64,000 bases of DNA from Muricea muricata (GCA_963855995.1 OY979716.1:55512907-55576906); one strand, 5' to 3'. Counted from the stretch's first letter, positions 32,265-45,130 are shown. Notes: a model not told the origin generated them from the letters alone. Numbers and translations: made by a program.

Positions 32265-33785
32265 TTGAAAACAAAAAAATATAAACAAAGTTGTGAAGCA
32301 ATTTTTAAAAAAATGGATTATGTTGATTTTTTCGATGCCGAAACTGACAATATTTTAGCTTCAATGGACGAAAACGTATGCTTTCAAGTTGACAACAAAG
32401 CTGTGGCTAATGAAAAGTTGTCTGAAAATAGGTTTCCGGAACTAACAGAAGACGAAGTTGACTCGCTTTACGCAAAAGCTAGTTGTAACAATACGAATAG
32501 GACGACAAAAACATGGTTAAATACCTATATTTCTTGGGCTAAACTTCGAAGCCAGAGGCAGGACATAGAAAACCTATCTCCACGAGAACTGAATTCAGTT
32601 CTTGGCCAGTTCTACGCCGAGTTAAAAAAGATAAACGGCGAAGATTACCAACCGGAAAGTTTAGCTGTAATGCAAGCCTCACTTGATCGTCATTTAAAGG
32701 AAAAGGGCTACACACTATCCATTGTTCGAGACCCACAGTTTCATTCCTCTAACAAAATATTAAGGGGGAAAGCAACTAAATTACGTGAAGAAGGAAAGGG
32801 AAGCAGACCGAATGCTTCAAAGGCACTCACCTGGCAAGAAGAAGCTGAACTGTGGAAAGCTGGCAAGCTCGGTGATCACGACCCCGAAACGTTAATCCAT
32901 ACAGTTTGGTTCACGTTAACTCAACATATGGGACTGAGAGGACGGCAAGAACACGCTCTGGCTGACATTGACGACTTTATGTTTGGAAAAGATGAAAACG
33001 ATGTCGAATATGTCCAATTCAACGATTTGAAGCCAACAAAAACCCGTCAAGGTGGCCTGAGAATGAAACGACGAGGTCAACTTCCGAAAATGTTTGCCAC
33101 AAACGACTCGACATGTCCTGTTGCCATCTTCAGATCTTATCTCTCTCACCGTCCAGAAAAGCTCAAAATGTCTGGTCCACTGTACCTGGCAGTCAAATAT
33201 AAACCCAAAACTAAGGTTTGGTACAAAGCCCAGAAAATGGGAACTAACCGTCTCGGCGAAATCATGAAGCGAATCGTGCGAGGGACAGCAGTTGAACAAA
33301 CTGGAAAGCGTCTAACAAACCATAGCGCCAGAAAAACCGTTGTTAAAAAGCTGGACGACGCGAATATTCCACGAGCACAGATAGTATCGGTTACAGGTCA
33401 TCGCAACGAAAAGTCCCTGGATGATTATGTAGATTCTTTCTCCACCAAACGCTCGAAGCAACTATCAAATATAATCAGCGGGAGTGAAACAGTGAATACC
33501 CTCAGCGGTTCACACAAAGTTGGTCCTCTGCAAATACGAGATGGAAACAACAGCCTTCCTTCTACTTCTGCACCGCCGAATGCTGTTCCACAACGACAAT
33601 TTCCAGTGCTGAATTTGGCAAATTTGGCTCAAAACATGGAAAACTCAACGATAAATGTAACGGTAAACAACAACATCCAAATGCCCCCATCCTATTTCGA
33701 CAATCGAGAATCCGAACAATCCTGCTCAAGTGCTGCTGCTAAGCGACGCCGGGTCCTTCCTTTCTATGACAGTGACTCTGATTAG
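32265..33785 (+). CDS. Crypton tyrosine recombinase (DUF3504-type), intact
   Basis: The 506-residue frame is uninterrupted. An N-terminal core-binding region (residues about 70-180, TKTWLNTYISWAKL onward) is followed by a catalytic domain with Arg225/227 (GLRGRQEH), the HxxR box His353-Arg356 (NHSARK), His379 (TGHRNEKS) and the nucleophile Tyr388 (LDDY). This is the R-H-R-H-Y set of tyrosine recombinases and the arrangement of animal Cryptons and their domesticated relatives (ZMYM2/3, QRICH1, KCTD1). The C-terminus is Ser/Asn-rich and ends KRRRVLPFYDSDSD, with a basic stretch that may be a nuclear signal. An alternative start is Met17 (AAAAATGGATTATG). All catalytic residues are present, so the element may be recent and active. 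Confidence 0.85.
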   Translation: MKTKKYKQSCEAIFKKMDYVDFFDAETDNILASMDENVCFQVDNKAVANEKLSENRFPELTEDEVDSLYAKASCNNTNRTTKTWLNTYISWAKLRSQRQDIENLSPRELNSVLGQFYAELKKINGEDYQPESLAVMQASLDRHLKEKGYTLSIVRDPQFHSSNKILRGKATKLREEGKGSRPNASKALTWQEEAELWKAGKLGDHDPETLIHTVWFTLTQHMGLRGRQEHALADIDDFMFGKDENDVEYVQFNDLKPTKTRQGGLRMKRRGQLPKMFATNDSTCPVAIFRSYLSHRPEKLKMSGPLYLAVKYKPKTKVWYKAQKMGTNRLGEIMKRIVRGTAVEQTGKRLTNHSARKTVVKKLDDANIPRAQIVSVTGHRNEKSLDDYVDSFSTKRSKQLSNIISGSETVNTLSGSHKVGPLQIRDGNNSLPSTSAPPNAVPQRQFPVLNLANLAQNMENSTINVTVNNNIQMPPSYFDNRESEQSCSSAAAKRRRVLPFYDSDSD

Positions 33786-34015
33786 AATTCTTGTTATTTT
33801 AAAGCAATGTTTTAAAGAGTTTTAAATATGTTAAATGTACAACATTTCACACTTGTTCACCGGTTAAGTTTGAGAATAAAGCCGTGTAAGTGCTTAGTGT
33901 TACAAAAAACGCTTGTGACTTTTGCACGAATAAATTATGAATTGTAATAATTATACATATTTGAGACAGAAAATAAATTTATTTAAATGTAGCGTCGGCT
34001 ATAAAATGATATTAA

Positions 34016-34179
34016 TAGGAAATTACACTTGTTCTCGAAGTATTAATGAAAAATCTCACTTGTGTTTGGCGAAATATTTATAATACCGCTCGTGCTACGC
34101 ACTCGCGGTATTATAAACATTTCGCCAAACACGCGTGCGATTTTTCATTAATACTTCTCGAACCGTGTAATTTCCTATA
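34016..34179. repeat. 164-bp near-perfect palindrome at the Crypton 3' end
   Basis: The arms of about 78 bp begin TAGGAAATTACAC and end at a centre GTGCTACGCAC. They differ by only a few bases. The outer arm end coincides with the Crypton border. Confidence 0.8.
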
Positions 34180-35366
34180 CTAATCAGGTTGAGCATATCT
34201 CTAATTTGTTTGTTGTTTTTAATTGCATCTTGGACTGCCAGGTTGAGATTATGTGCACGACAGTGGACATATGTTGCATGACTTTCGTCTTTAAAAATCT
34301 TTGTCCGCAAACCACTGACATGACCAGAAACATTTGCTGCGCCATCGTAACACTGTCCTCTGCACTTATTAATGGAAAACTGGAATCGTAAAAGAACATC
34401 TTTGACAATGGCATATATCTCATCACTAGAAGTAATCGAAGTTTGATAAAATCCAAAAAATAGCTCTTCAATCAAAAAGTTTTCCTGGACAACTCGAAAA
34501 CAAATGCTAATCTGTTCCTTATTGGCTACATCAGAAGTTTCATCAAAGTTAATACCATAATATCCTGCATTAATTGTCATCACTTCATCTTTTAATTGTT
34601 GCAAAATTGCATAGCTAAAAGTTTTCAAGATCTCATTGGTAACTTCTGGTGATAACCATTTAAATTTCTCCTCCCTCTTTAACCATTTTTGAAGTTCTAC
34701 AACATCATCAGCCCTTTCTTCAAGTAAAATCATTAAGTTAGATTGTTCTTCAACCTTACTTCTCACCGGTAGTCCTTGGCAACCAAGGTATCAAAGACTT
34801 GTGAATATTTTAACCAACGCAACCCTGTTGTCTTTCATTTGTTTTGCATGATCATTGCTATATAATTGTGAAACCAATTGTTTTCCTTTTGAAGACGTGA
34901 ATAAAACTGCAGCTCGATGAAAATCCAATTTTTCGTGAGACTGAAATTTTCTAACGCCTTTTTCCAGTTTCCAAAACCATCCTCAACAAAACACTTGGCT
35001 GAAGACATCTGTTTCGATGAAACAGGTAATGGCATGTTGTCGTCCCTCGCGGCTTTGCATGTGCTACAAAACGCTCTCTGTTTTTCATTCTCGTAGATTA
35101 ACCTGTTAAACTTTTGTTTCCAGCTTTCTTGAAAAGTTCTTCCACATTTCCTCTTGACATTGTTTTCATGTTGTACAGTTGTTTGGCTACTGCTAGTACC
35201 AAAGTCTTTCTCAGGCTTAGATACTAGGCTCAACCAACAATGAACCAGCATCATAATCTACATCTGAACTTATCAGTAAATCAATGTTTTCGGAGTCATT
35301 GTTAGATGGTTCATCTTCATCAATAGGATTGGTTGGTTTTCGTTTTCTGATAACTAATTTGTCCAT
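34180..35366 (-). pseudogene. hAT (ZMYM1-like) transposase, N-terminal half
   Basis: ATG at 35,366 (MDKLVIRKRKPTNPID), then a frame change; a TTF-type zinc-finger region at 34,835-35,254 (FQESWKQKFNRLIYENEKQ, FCSTCKA, DGFGNWKKA); then the start of the catalytic domain at 34,180-34,766 with NFDETSDVA (first Asp region) and CYDGAANVSG and VHCRAHNLNLAVQDA, standard for ZMYM1-like hATs. Frame changes near 35,225 and between 34,766 and 34,835 show decay independent of the Crypton insertion. Confidence 0.75.
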
Positions 35367-35399
35367 ACTGAAATGTTTATTCATGAAGTTTCATGATGA

Positions 35400-37515
35400 T
35401 AAATGCGAACGGCACTAAAACCAAAGCGGTATCTCTGCGGTGATGGTATACTTCATTTAAGCGAATTAAGTCTGTTCGAAAACCAGCCTGCCGTGAAAAG
35501 TGCGGAAAGCGGTTGCAAGAATTGCGAATTCTTGAATATATTTGAATCATATATTCATATATCTGCTATATATTCCTTAAGACAAGGTAGGGAATGCTGC
35601 GGAGCTTTAATTATTTTATAGGTTATTGGAAAATGACATTTAATTATGCAACCCAAAATATATTCAGTGGGATAGTGTGCATTACTAGCCTGCCAGTACA
35701 TTGCTCAGCTTAACTCAGTTTGTCTGCCAGAAGATATCATGTTTCAGACTGGCATAAGGGGTCAAAAGGGGTCAACGTTGAACGAAGTCGAAATGCAAAC
35801 GCCTTATCGATAAGGAATAATTTTTGAACTCTGAAATACTTAGTTGTTGTATAATTATGTTTGTTGGAAATATTTGGTAGATCATAAACACACGAAATTT
35901 AAAACTGTCATAATTCCACCGCAAATAATGTCGAGTGAACAGCAGATGCGTTTTAGAAAGAAGTTAGCACAAATGGTAATGTTGGAAAATTATTATCGAC
36001 AAAACAAATGCGCTTTAATACAATTTCACAGACGCGATACTATCGAATAGAATGTATGTTAAAATTCCATTGCAATTTAATACGAGATTTAATATTGTCG
36101 TGCGAATAACAAACTCGTTTTAAATTGTAGTACTTGACTATTTGCGCAAACAGCAGACTTCAAAAATGAATATATTCAGAAAAACAAATTGTCTTCCTCT
36201 CGCATATATAATTTAACCTTGATAAGGCATTTGCTTTTGAGTTTTGACCACTGGATAGTGCATCGTAATACAAAATACAAATAAAATTGAAGCCGGAAAC
36301 ACTTCATATTTTGAGAGCGGCGACCATGTACAAGGGCCCCACTCAAGAATTAAATCAATGTAGTTTCTTTTAGAAAACTGTGAAAACTTTTCTTCCAAAA
36401 TGTAAGGTATATGTCCGGTAGTAGAAATCTATAGTGTTCGATGCTCAAGTGGGGCCATTCAACATGGCCGCGCAAGTCTAAAAATGTGACGTACTTCTGG
36501 CTTCAAAACCCAACAATCCAACAATCCAACAATAGATGCGCTATTGAGCTTTATGCTTTTGACTAACTACGATTTAAAAAGCCAGCCTGAAACATGATAC
36601 CTTCTGAACACAAAACATAGTTGGTGACAAAACACAGGTGAGGAAAGGTGTTCTGCGCATTTCCGAACGCGCATGACCACAATGCACTGCGGTAAACATG
36701 GTTTGAGATAAATTCTCCCCTACATACACACATTAGGTTTAACCAGTGATTGAAACAAGGCCTGGGTCTATATCAAGTTTAGCTTACTGATTTTTACCAG
36801 ATTTTCTTAAAGTTTTTTTTAACTCTCAAATTGTTTATTACACATTTAGTGGTCGGGAAGGGGTTGGAACAGTTTATTTTATAAATATTAAACTTCAACT
36901 ATCATTACTATATTGCCAGCAGTAAATAGACGGCAGCCGGCTGTCTAGTCACTTAGAATATTAACACAGTCAATGCAGTTGGTATGTCGCACAACAGCAA
37001 TATTATAACCCAGACATGATTAAAATATCTTACACACAATTACTAATTCAAGAAGAACAGACTAGCAACTTTATAGAAACGGATTTAATGTGAAGTATGA
37101 GTACAAACGAAATAAATATGTACATACTATTTTGTGATAAGCGGGATGAGATCGACCCAAGCCGATGTGTCTAACAATATTCTGTGATTTCTCACTTCCT
37201 CTACGAGTAATTCGTCTAGTATTCCTCAAAATCAACGACACTCGCTTCTCCAACGTTTAAATTTTAATTAACCTGCTCACATACACTTTCTTGTTGCTCC
37301 TCAAAAGCCGCCATGTTTTTAACAGCATCATTTAAACAATATTATTGCTTTATTTTTATCACGTGAAATCAGACCACGCGAAGTTCGCCCTGAAAGTAGA
37401 AAACACTTCTACTTCCATGGCGTGTCTGCAAGCTCCTAAGCGTACGGAAATTCTTACACAAGAAAAGTATTGCGCATGCCCAAGCAACTTCGCTCCGCTC
37501 GTGCGGGCGAAGCCG
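35400..37515. other. Non-coding segment with foldbacks
   Basis: No recognised protein. Contains an inverted pair AGAAG(A/G)TATCATGTTTCAG(A/G)CTGGC at 35,730-35,755 and 36,580-36,605, which may bound an element of about 880 bp, and the foldback listed separately. Sequence related to the tRNA-cluster spacer resumes near 37,515. Confidence 0.45.
36288..36506. repeat. Foldback element of about 220 bp
   Basis: The arms of about 60 bp begin TTGAAGCC(G/A)GAA and include GGCCCCACTTGAG-type sequence in inverted orientation. Nested inside the 35,730-36,605 inverted pair. Confidence 0.55.
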
Positions 37516-37944
37516 CTGTAATGGAAAATGGCCTTTAATTGGTCGGGGACAAGAAAATAGATAAAATGTTCCAGATATTGATTTTTCAGAATGCAGCCTC
37601 TTTCAACTGAACAACGCAATGCACTGAAGGTCAGATTGATCATAACGAGAAAAAGTGCAACACTTAACAAGAATGCATCGCAGGTATCAAGGAAAACAGC
37701 AAAGGCCATAAAACTTGAAAAAAAAAGAAAATAAACTTGTTTATTACGCTTTCTCTTTAACACACATCAATTTACTTTTAAAATGATTTCCCACAGAAAT
37801 TTGTTAAAACCTTCATCCGCCATATTTTACGTTATGGTCAACTGGAATAGTAAATGCATCAATTTGTTTGGCTAAGGTTAATTTGCGTGAAGGAACTAAA
37901 ATAAAGCGTTATGATCAGTTGATCCCTGGACACACAAACGTTCT

Positions 37945-38016
37945 GCCTCATTAGCTCAGGGGTGGAGCAGTAGTCTAGTAAACTGAACGTTGTGAGTTCG
38001 AATCTTACATGGGGCT
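37945..38016 (+). tRNA. tRNA-Thr(AGT)
   Basis: Complete acceptor pairing GCCTCAT/ATGGGGC, D-arm GCTCAGGGGTGGAGC, anticodon AGT, B box GTTCGAATC. Best Thr(AGT) copy in the window. Confidence 0.8.
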
Positions 38017-38229
38017 TGTGTCTTTCTATGCTACGTTTTTATTTTACTCTACTTTTGGAGTTAATAGTGCAATGATAGGTCAGATATCAATGAAAGTAAC
38101 AAGACAAGTGCAACTTCGATTCAGTGTTTATCACCGTGATTGCGAATCTAGGGCTTTTGGCCTGTAATGTCTACCTTCGTGTGAGGTTGAGAAAAGCGTT
38201 TGAAAGCCAACGTAGTGATGGATGATTGC

Positions 38230-38301
38230 ATCGCGGTTGTTAGGATTAAAACCTATGCTCTCACATGAAGACAAATTTCAACACTAATTCTTTACCACGA
38301 C
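38230..38301 (-). pseudogene. tRNA-Ser(TGA)-like, deleted
   Basis: Lacks about 8 nt of the D-arm relative to 20,255, and the B box is changed (GTTTTAATCC). Confidence 0.45.
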
Positions 38302-39035
38302 TGCTTGTACGATCCCCTTCCTAAGTTTCTTGGTTCCATGCAAACGTGTTCTATTGAGAAGATAATGTCGACGCACTGCTTTTTGCTAAATAGCGTGAAT
38401 GATATGGTCAATTTTAAAATTGAAACGAAATCCTTCAGAAAAGTCTTACTCTTTATCAGCCGATTTAGTCCACTGACCAAGGAAAGAAAAATAACGAGGC
38501 ATTCCTTTGAAGTTTGCGTAAGATTGCAATGCGCCCACCTAGCAAAACCACAAAGGACATAAAACGTCAACTACAGAAAAAAATTAACCTCCTGTCTTAC
38601 GCTTTCTCTTCAAAAGACGTCAATATGATTTTAAAACTTTTTTATCGCAATGTATTTGGCTTAAATGCACTTCCACCATATTTTAGGTTGTGATCAATTC
38701 GAATAGTAAATATACGAATTTGTTTGGCGAAGGTTAAATTTGGTGAAGGCATCGAAGGCAAAGCGTTATGATAAATTGCTTGTTTTACACACAAATGTAT
38801 TGCCTCATTAGCTCTGAGGGTACAGTGGTGTTTTTCCGTGCCTTTATTGTTTTCCAATGAAAATTTACCCAAGTCATTCGTAATGTAGTTTAGTGAAAAA
38901 ATATCTGTCGTCTTTTATATGTTTTGCTTTACGTTTCTAAGTGAGGTGTTCTGTCCTTTAGTGTTTGTTGCGAGATTTGAAGTATCCACAATATTATGAT
39001 GTACGTTGAATCGATTTTTTTTGTTAAAAATCAAC

Positions 39036-39135
39036 CTCCGAGCCGGTTTGAACCAGCGACCTACGTAACACAGCCTTCTTCCAACTAATAACTGCAATCT
39101 ACAGTCTGCCGCTCTTCCAACTGAGCTATCGAAGG
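39036..39135 (-). pseudogene. tRNA-Tyr(GTA) with broken acceptor
   Basis: Anticodon GTA, intron and D-arm as in 21,070, but the 3' acceptor strand lost TTCG, and the T-arm lost one base. Confidence 0.65.
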
Positions 39136-39429
39136 ATATTGTTGAAGTATTGATGAACAAAATCTGTGAGCTGATTTTCTCTAGAGTGGACAGTCACCCA
39201 CAAATGTTCGGATTAGGTGTAGAAATATTTAATGTAGATAATGTCTCAGTAATGTGTTAGATTTTATCTCAAATTGTTTTATTTGCTATTAGTGAACGAG
39301 ATAGGGAAAGTTGGATGAGAAAAGAGAAAATATAATAAAGAAAGCAACTGTTCAAATCGAACTTTACACACTTGTATGTTGAACAACTACAGTTTTTGTA
39401 TTGAATTCTTCCGTATAAGAAAGAGAAAA

Positions 39430-39500
39430 ACCCCTACAGGTTTCGAGCCTGAAATCTTCTGATCCGTAGTCATACACCCTGTCTATTTGGCGACGTGGCC
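39430..39500 (-). pseudogene. tRNA-Arg(ACG)-like
   Basis: Homologous to 22,208, with anticodon ACG and unpaired acceptor strands. The CACTA-like element inserted 15 bp away. Confidence 0.5.
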
Positions 39501-39964
39501 AGCTACTGTTCAACCACGGGGCGAAAAGTTCGGTTTGCAACGCAAGCAAAATTAAAGAAAATCATGTTACAAAGTTGAAATTTGCCAGAATTTGCTAATT
39601 TTGCCGGGTATGAAAAACATTAATTTGCCGTTCGAGCAAACCAGTTCGACTACCGGTCGATGGCCGCGAAGTGAATAGTGCAAACCTGCTTGCAAACCTT
39701 GGCAAAATGAAAGTTTTGGCCTAAAATTTGCTCACGCGTAAACAGGTCTGCAAACCGCGGGTTATTTGCGCCAGGTTTGCCTCGCGGGTAAACATGTACG
39801 CAAACCTAAATTTTGAGACACGATTGCCGCGTGGGTAAATTCATACGCAAACGTATAGTTTGCTAGGTGATTTTCGTATCGATTAAACTCGTGCGCAAAC
39901 TAAAAACTGGTTTTCTGCAGACTAGCCTCATAGGTAAACTCTATGCAAACTTAGTGTTTCTTAT

Positions 39965-42900
39965 AGGGTTTACCCACGGTTACGCGATCGCGCATTCCAA
40001 CTTTTCGCTATAAATTTTAATGTTACCATTTGTATGCTACCATTATAACCATGTGCAATGAAACAATACACGGTATCCATAGACAAAAACTGCTATACAA
40101 ACAGCTATACATTGCCTAATCTCTAGGCGATGAATATATCAATAAGCGTTTTCTGCGTCTGATAATTACCCTTCATAACTTTGTCGTAGTTTGCTCTTTC
40201 GCCCAGAAACCTGGTCAAGGGAGACCGGCCAACAAACTCCAGGTATTTTAAAAACCACCTGAAAACTAGTAAGTTTTGAGCACAGGTTTTACTAACTCCA
40301 AGATAAGACTCGAAAGGTCAACGTTCCTGTATTTTTTAGGTGATTTCAACAATACCAACAGTACCTGTTTTTTGACATTACAGCTGTGTAGCCAACCAAA
40401 CGGGCAAAAATTTAGACAATACAAATGCATGTATCGTGGTCAAATATAAAACTAAAAGATCAGTGACGAAAAACCTGTTTATTTACATAATATTACAAAA
40501 GAACCAGTGCTTTTTTGCGATAATTAAAAACACGCATTTTAAACCATCGCAAAGATTAACACAGATTGACATAGTCATAAAGACCTCAACAAAAGTTTGA
40601 AGAAGGCCCAAGAAAGCTTAGTTTTAAGGTCTGATTTAGTCGTAAAATTTCTGCAGCGTCAAATGCAATTCAAGCAATAGATAATTGAGATAAGTCAACT
40701 CATGATCTATTGTTTCAATTGCACTTTTCTAAGCTTTTGGATACAATACAATATGCAACATTATGCAAAATGCACTCTTTGATTTACCCTCTGCTCTTTA
40801 AAGAGATAGGTATGGTAATCTTTATTCAGTCTAGCACTGCAGAAAAGCTGATTCAATCTAATGAAAAACGTTCTGGAATTTTCAAACCTAGCAGCATTTC
40901 GTATTTACATATTGTACGACATGGGCATGCAACCTGTAAGTCTTTTAGGTTCATCTTATTACACATATTACAGTACATGTATCATGGTAGTTTCTCCAAT
41001 ATTAAAGCTTGTTGAATCATCATTGAAAATAACAGCTTTCTCAACCTCGTAGTTGCAATTTTCCAAGCAAAAGTTTTTTACCATGTGGCATTTCCTCGCA
41101 CTGCTGGTCATGGTAGAGCTGAAATCACCAAACTGTTAATTGGCACATTGTTGCTGACTGTTATGATCATTTAATTTTTCAGTGTAAAAAATGGATTACC
41201 ATATTTATCAAATATCCAAGATTCTTCTAGTTTCTACAAAGCAAAAGGTAGAATGTCATACAAGAAACTGTCATTGGCAAAGTTTTGAGGACTTCTCATG
41301 CCCAGCATTATGTTTTCGTTAGGATACAACAAAATGCCTTATATAGCCGTAGTTTAATTGAATCCGTTTTCACCATGTAAAATTCGAGTTGTTACATTAA
41401 TTATTCAGTGGGAAAATTATGGCCAAAAATTTGTGTTTCGGCTTTCATGGTATTGAGCTGGCTGCTGAAAGATGTGATTTTTTAAAAGATATGTTCCATT
41501 GTCAACTTAAATTTTGTTAAATAATCACCAAATGCTGTCAGTCACCTAAATGTTGCTGTTTACAATTTCATAAATTTATCATGGCAACCATGCAGTTAAG
41601 TAGCTTTAACCCCCCCCCCCCACACACACACACACACTCCCCAAAAAATTAAAATCAGCTAACAAGTGCACAGACAAAATGAAAAATACTGGTGACCTTT
41701 TATCAGGAGAGTTATAAGTTGTCTTCAATAATTTGGGAAGAAGTGATCAACCATCAATGTCAACTTATCAGTATAACCTGTTAATCAGTACTAGTAGGTA
41801 GTGTATAAGTTGACATTGCTGATTAGTGAACTTCCTAAACATCAATAAGCTTGACCTCTTGCTCACTAAAATTATTTAATAATTTTTTGCATTTCAAATT
41901 TTCTTTTAGTTGTTAATTCACAAGGTTAATGGCTAAAGCTAGTTGCTGCCAAAAACCTTGTCAACTGTAATAATTTCAGCTTCCTTCCAGTGGTTATGGT
42001 ATGCATTATCCAAGCACTAACTACAATATTTGCAGTTCACAAAATATTTTCCTCTCAAAACTTTCACACTTGGACACTGAAGTAACACTGAACCAAATTC
42101 AACTTGAGAACCTAATATATATAAAAGACGTAAATTTAGCATTTTATTGTTTTACTTACGTAATATTTGAAGGTGTTAATGATGGTACCGTATACAATTT
42201 TAAGCATCAAGCATCCTGGAGGAAACAAAACAAGTAAAGTTAACAAAATACCTCGGAGTTAATTCAGTTGTAATGCTTAAAAGTGTTTATGAGTTTCGTG
42301 AAAAATAGTAGCTACGCTTGTTAATATAAAAATCAAAAATGCTGCGGTTAACGAGATAAATATAATGAATTTACAGTCTTAAATAATTTCAAATGCCAGC
42401 TGTTTTGTAATGGCCTCAGAGCCTGAAAAAGACGCTAACAAAACTATCATAGTCATAAAATAGACCTTGCAGAAAGAAAGGATACTAACCTTCCACTTAA
42501 AGCATTTGATTTATTCCCTCAAATCCTTGGTTTGATTCGAAACAAAGCGATGCTTTACTATAATGTATGGAAACCATTTTGAATACTGGCTGATCTTTCG
42601 CACACAAAATACTGATTTTTTCATATCTTTTTTCAGCCAAATTCTTTAAATATCTTTCCAGAATGATGCAAGTGTGTTTCATTGTACCACGTATTAATTT
42701 TCAACCACCAGTTTATGCATTTTCCCAATTTTTTTTAGCAAAAACTCTTGGATCTCGTCTCGAAAACATTCCCTTGTCAGTTCGAAATTCAACATCAAAA
42801 GGAACAATTTGATTGGTCAACTTTCGCGCCAAAAGCTCGCGGAATGTTTTCCTTTTATTTTACATACGTCAAAAGTTGATATTTTTTTTAAAATTTGCTT

Positions 42901-43600
42901 TAAAAGTTCCAGGTTCAACAAAATATTAGTTTAATTATGCCATCATTATTCATTTATTCACGGTCTTTCAATATGGAGCATTAAGATAATATTCGCACAG
43001 CATAACAAAATTTTGGGCTGCCTTCGCCACTGCTACACAACTAAAAAATAGGTACAGTAGGCCAATTTTCCCTGATGATAGCCGTTGTGCTTTGCATTGG
43101 CTGTAAAAATTACAATCAAGCTTTAGCATTCAGATCGATTTCTATATTTTTGCTTAGGAAGTGCAAAAATATATTATTTAAAGATCATTGCTTGAAAGCT
43201 TAATTATTATGTGTAAGTATAAGCTTTTTCTATACATAAAGAGAATGAACACCTACCCATACCTTAGCCACGTTCGACTATCTCATTGGCTACTTAATTG
43301 ACGGACACTAAATTGCAAACATTTCGTATATAAAAGCACTATGGAAATAAGTACTATCGAAAGATAGAAAGAACTATCGACGAGTGGTAGTGTTTGGTGT
43401 TTAGGCAAAATTTATAAAGCTAGGGTTTAGAAGCTGTATAACTGCAATGCAAATGACGACACGTTAACAATAATATTCTCGTTTTAAATCTCAATATCTC
43501 TATTCGATCAAAATCTTGTTATAATATCTTAAACTTTAAATTATAACCATTCCTGCATATGGCAAATTTATTTGATTGTGATAGCTGTTTCAGTTTTTCC
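39965..43600. other. Interior of the CACTA-like element, no gene recognised
   Basis: Open frames up to about 100 codons lack recognisable motifs. A C-run followed by (AC)n lies at 41,611-41,636. A spliced gene with short exons cannot be excluded. Confidence 0.4.
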
Positions 43601-44099
43601 AAAGTTTATATCCTAATAACCTTTAGAAATCCACATCAGCAAACTCGTTGCAAATTTGCAACTAGCTTTGCAACTGAATTTTGCATATGCAAACCTATAC
43701 CGAAATTTAGATCAAACTAGTTTTTTCTTGAGGAATACTTTTGCCAGTTTTATCACGGTTTAATAGTTGAAAAGTTACTTTACCAATATGAATCATTGAT
43801 ACAAGGAACTCTAATATAGGCTGAATTAATAACCATTGCCGAATGGTCATTGTAAAAGGATCATTTTGGTATGTATAGTTGCACGATATTATATACGTTA
43901 GTCGTCACGATAATATTTTATTAATCAACAAGCCACTGATTTTGTTGATCGCGAGGCATTGCTGCATTTTTTTTGTGAAAAGACTTGTTATAATAATTTG
44001 TTGAGGGCTTTCCAAACAACTGCGTAATCTATTTAATTATTAGCACGCAACTAAAATTTCGATATAAGCGGAATTTTGGTTGACCGCAAAACCTAAGAA

Positions 44100-45130
44100 G
44101 TCCACACTTGCAAAACCGATGCAAATTTGCAAGCAGCTTTGCAATTTAATTTTGAATACGCAAACCGGTCGAAAAATTTAAAGCAATGTTTTTTTTGTTT
44201 GGCAAACTTTGCCACCGGTTTGCCCGCGGGCATTATAACTGCAAAGTTGCTTAGACGTTTGCCTAGATGAAACTTGTACGCAAATTTGTAGCAAATTTAA
44301 GCGTTGCAAACTTGGAAAACGCATGTGGGCAAACTCGCGCGCAAATTTATTCACTATTTTTGCGCATGGGTTTGTCTCATGCACAAATTTTCGGCAAATT
44401 GGATTTTTCACAAGCCACTGATTTTGTTGACGGCGAGCCATCGCCGCAATTTCTGAAAAAACTTGTTATAGTAATTATTTGATGAAGATTTACCAAGCAA
44501 CTGTGTATGTAATTTTTTAAAATTTTTGGCACACAACAAAAATTCCAATGTAAGTGGGATTTTGGTAGACCGCAAGACTTGAGAAGTCCATATTTGCAAA
44601 CTCGATGCAAATTTGCAAGCAGCTTTGCAATTTAATTTTGCATACGCAAACCTATCTAAAAATTTAAAGCAAACTCTTTTGTTTAGTGATCTTTGCCGTC
44701 GGTTTGTCCACGGGCATAATAACTGCAAAGTTGCTCAGGCGTTTGCCTAGGTGCAAACCTGTATGGAAGCTTGTAGCAAATTTAAGCATTGCAAACTTAG
44801 AAAACCCATGTGGGCAAACTCGTGGGCAAATTTAGTCCCTATTTTTGCGCATGGGTTTGCCTGATGTGCAAATTTACAAGCAGCTTTGCAATTTAATTTT
44901 GCATACGCAAACCGGTCGAAAAATTAAAAGCAAACTCTTTTTTGTTTAACAAACTTTGCCAACGGTTTGCCCGCGGGCATTATAACTGCAAAGTTGCTTA
45001 GACGTTTGCCTAGATGCAAACCTGTACGCAGATTTCTAGCAAATTTAAGCGTTGCAAACTTAGAAAATGCATGTGGGCAAACTCGTGCGCAAATTTAGTT
45101 GCTATTTTTGCGCACGGGTTTGTCTCATGC
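44100..45130. repeat. Subterminal tandem blocks rich in GCAAAC/GCAAAT
   Basis: Blocks near 44,100, 44,590 and 44,865 repeat the series GCAAATTTGCAAGCAGCTTT ... GCATACGCAAACC ... GGTTTGCCCGCGGGCAT ... TGCAAAGTTGCTTAGACG. Probable transposase-binding arrays. Confidence 0.7.

Larger units (their letters stand above)
32140..34179. mobile_element. Crypton element, about 2.04 kb
   Basis: The borders are defined by the interrupted hAT gene: reverse-strand coding RDMLNLIS on the right joins DIRV on the left if 32,140-34,179 is removed. There are no long terminal inverted repeats at both ends and no obvious target duplication, as expected for tyrosine-recombinase Cryptons, which integrate a circular DNA. 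One intact recombinase gene fills most of it. Confidence 0.75.
30703..35366. mobile_element. ZMYM1-like hAT element split by a Crypton
   Basis: The left end shows a hAT-type terminus (CATAGGCGTAGAG, followed by GGAGGGTCCGGGGGCATTCCCC). The transposase reads from the ATG at 35,366 down to about 31,000 on the reverse strand. The coding sequence is interrupted between 32,139 and 34,180 by the Crypton. The terminus beyond 35,366 was not found. Confidence 0.7.

Noticed and set aside
40710-42237. Possible transposase exons inside the CACTA-like element
   Set aside because: No catalytic or zinc-finger motif is visible and frame lengths are near the chance level for AT-rich DNA.
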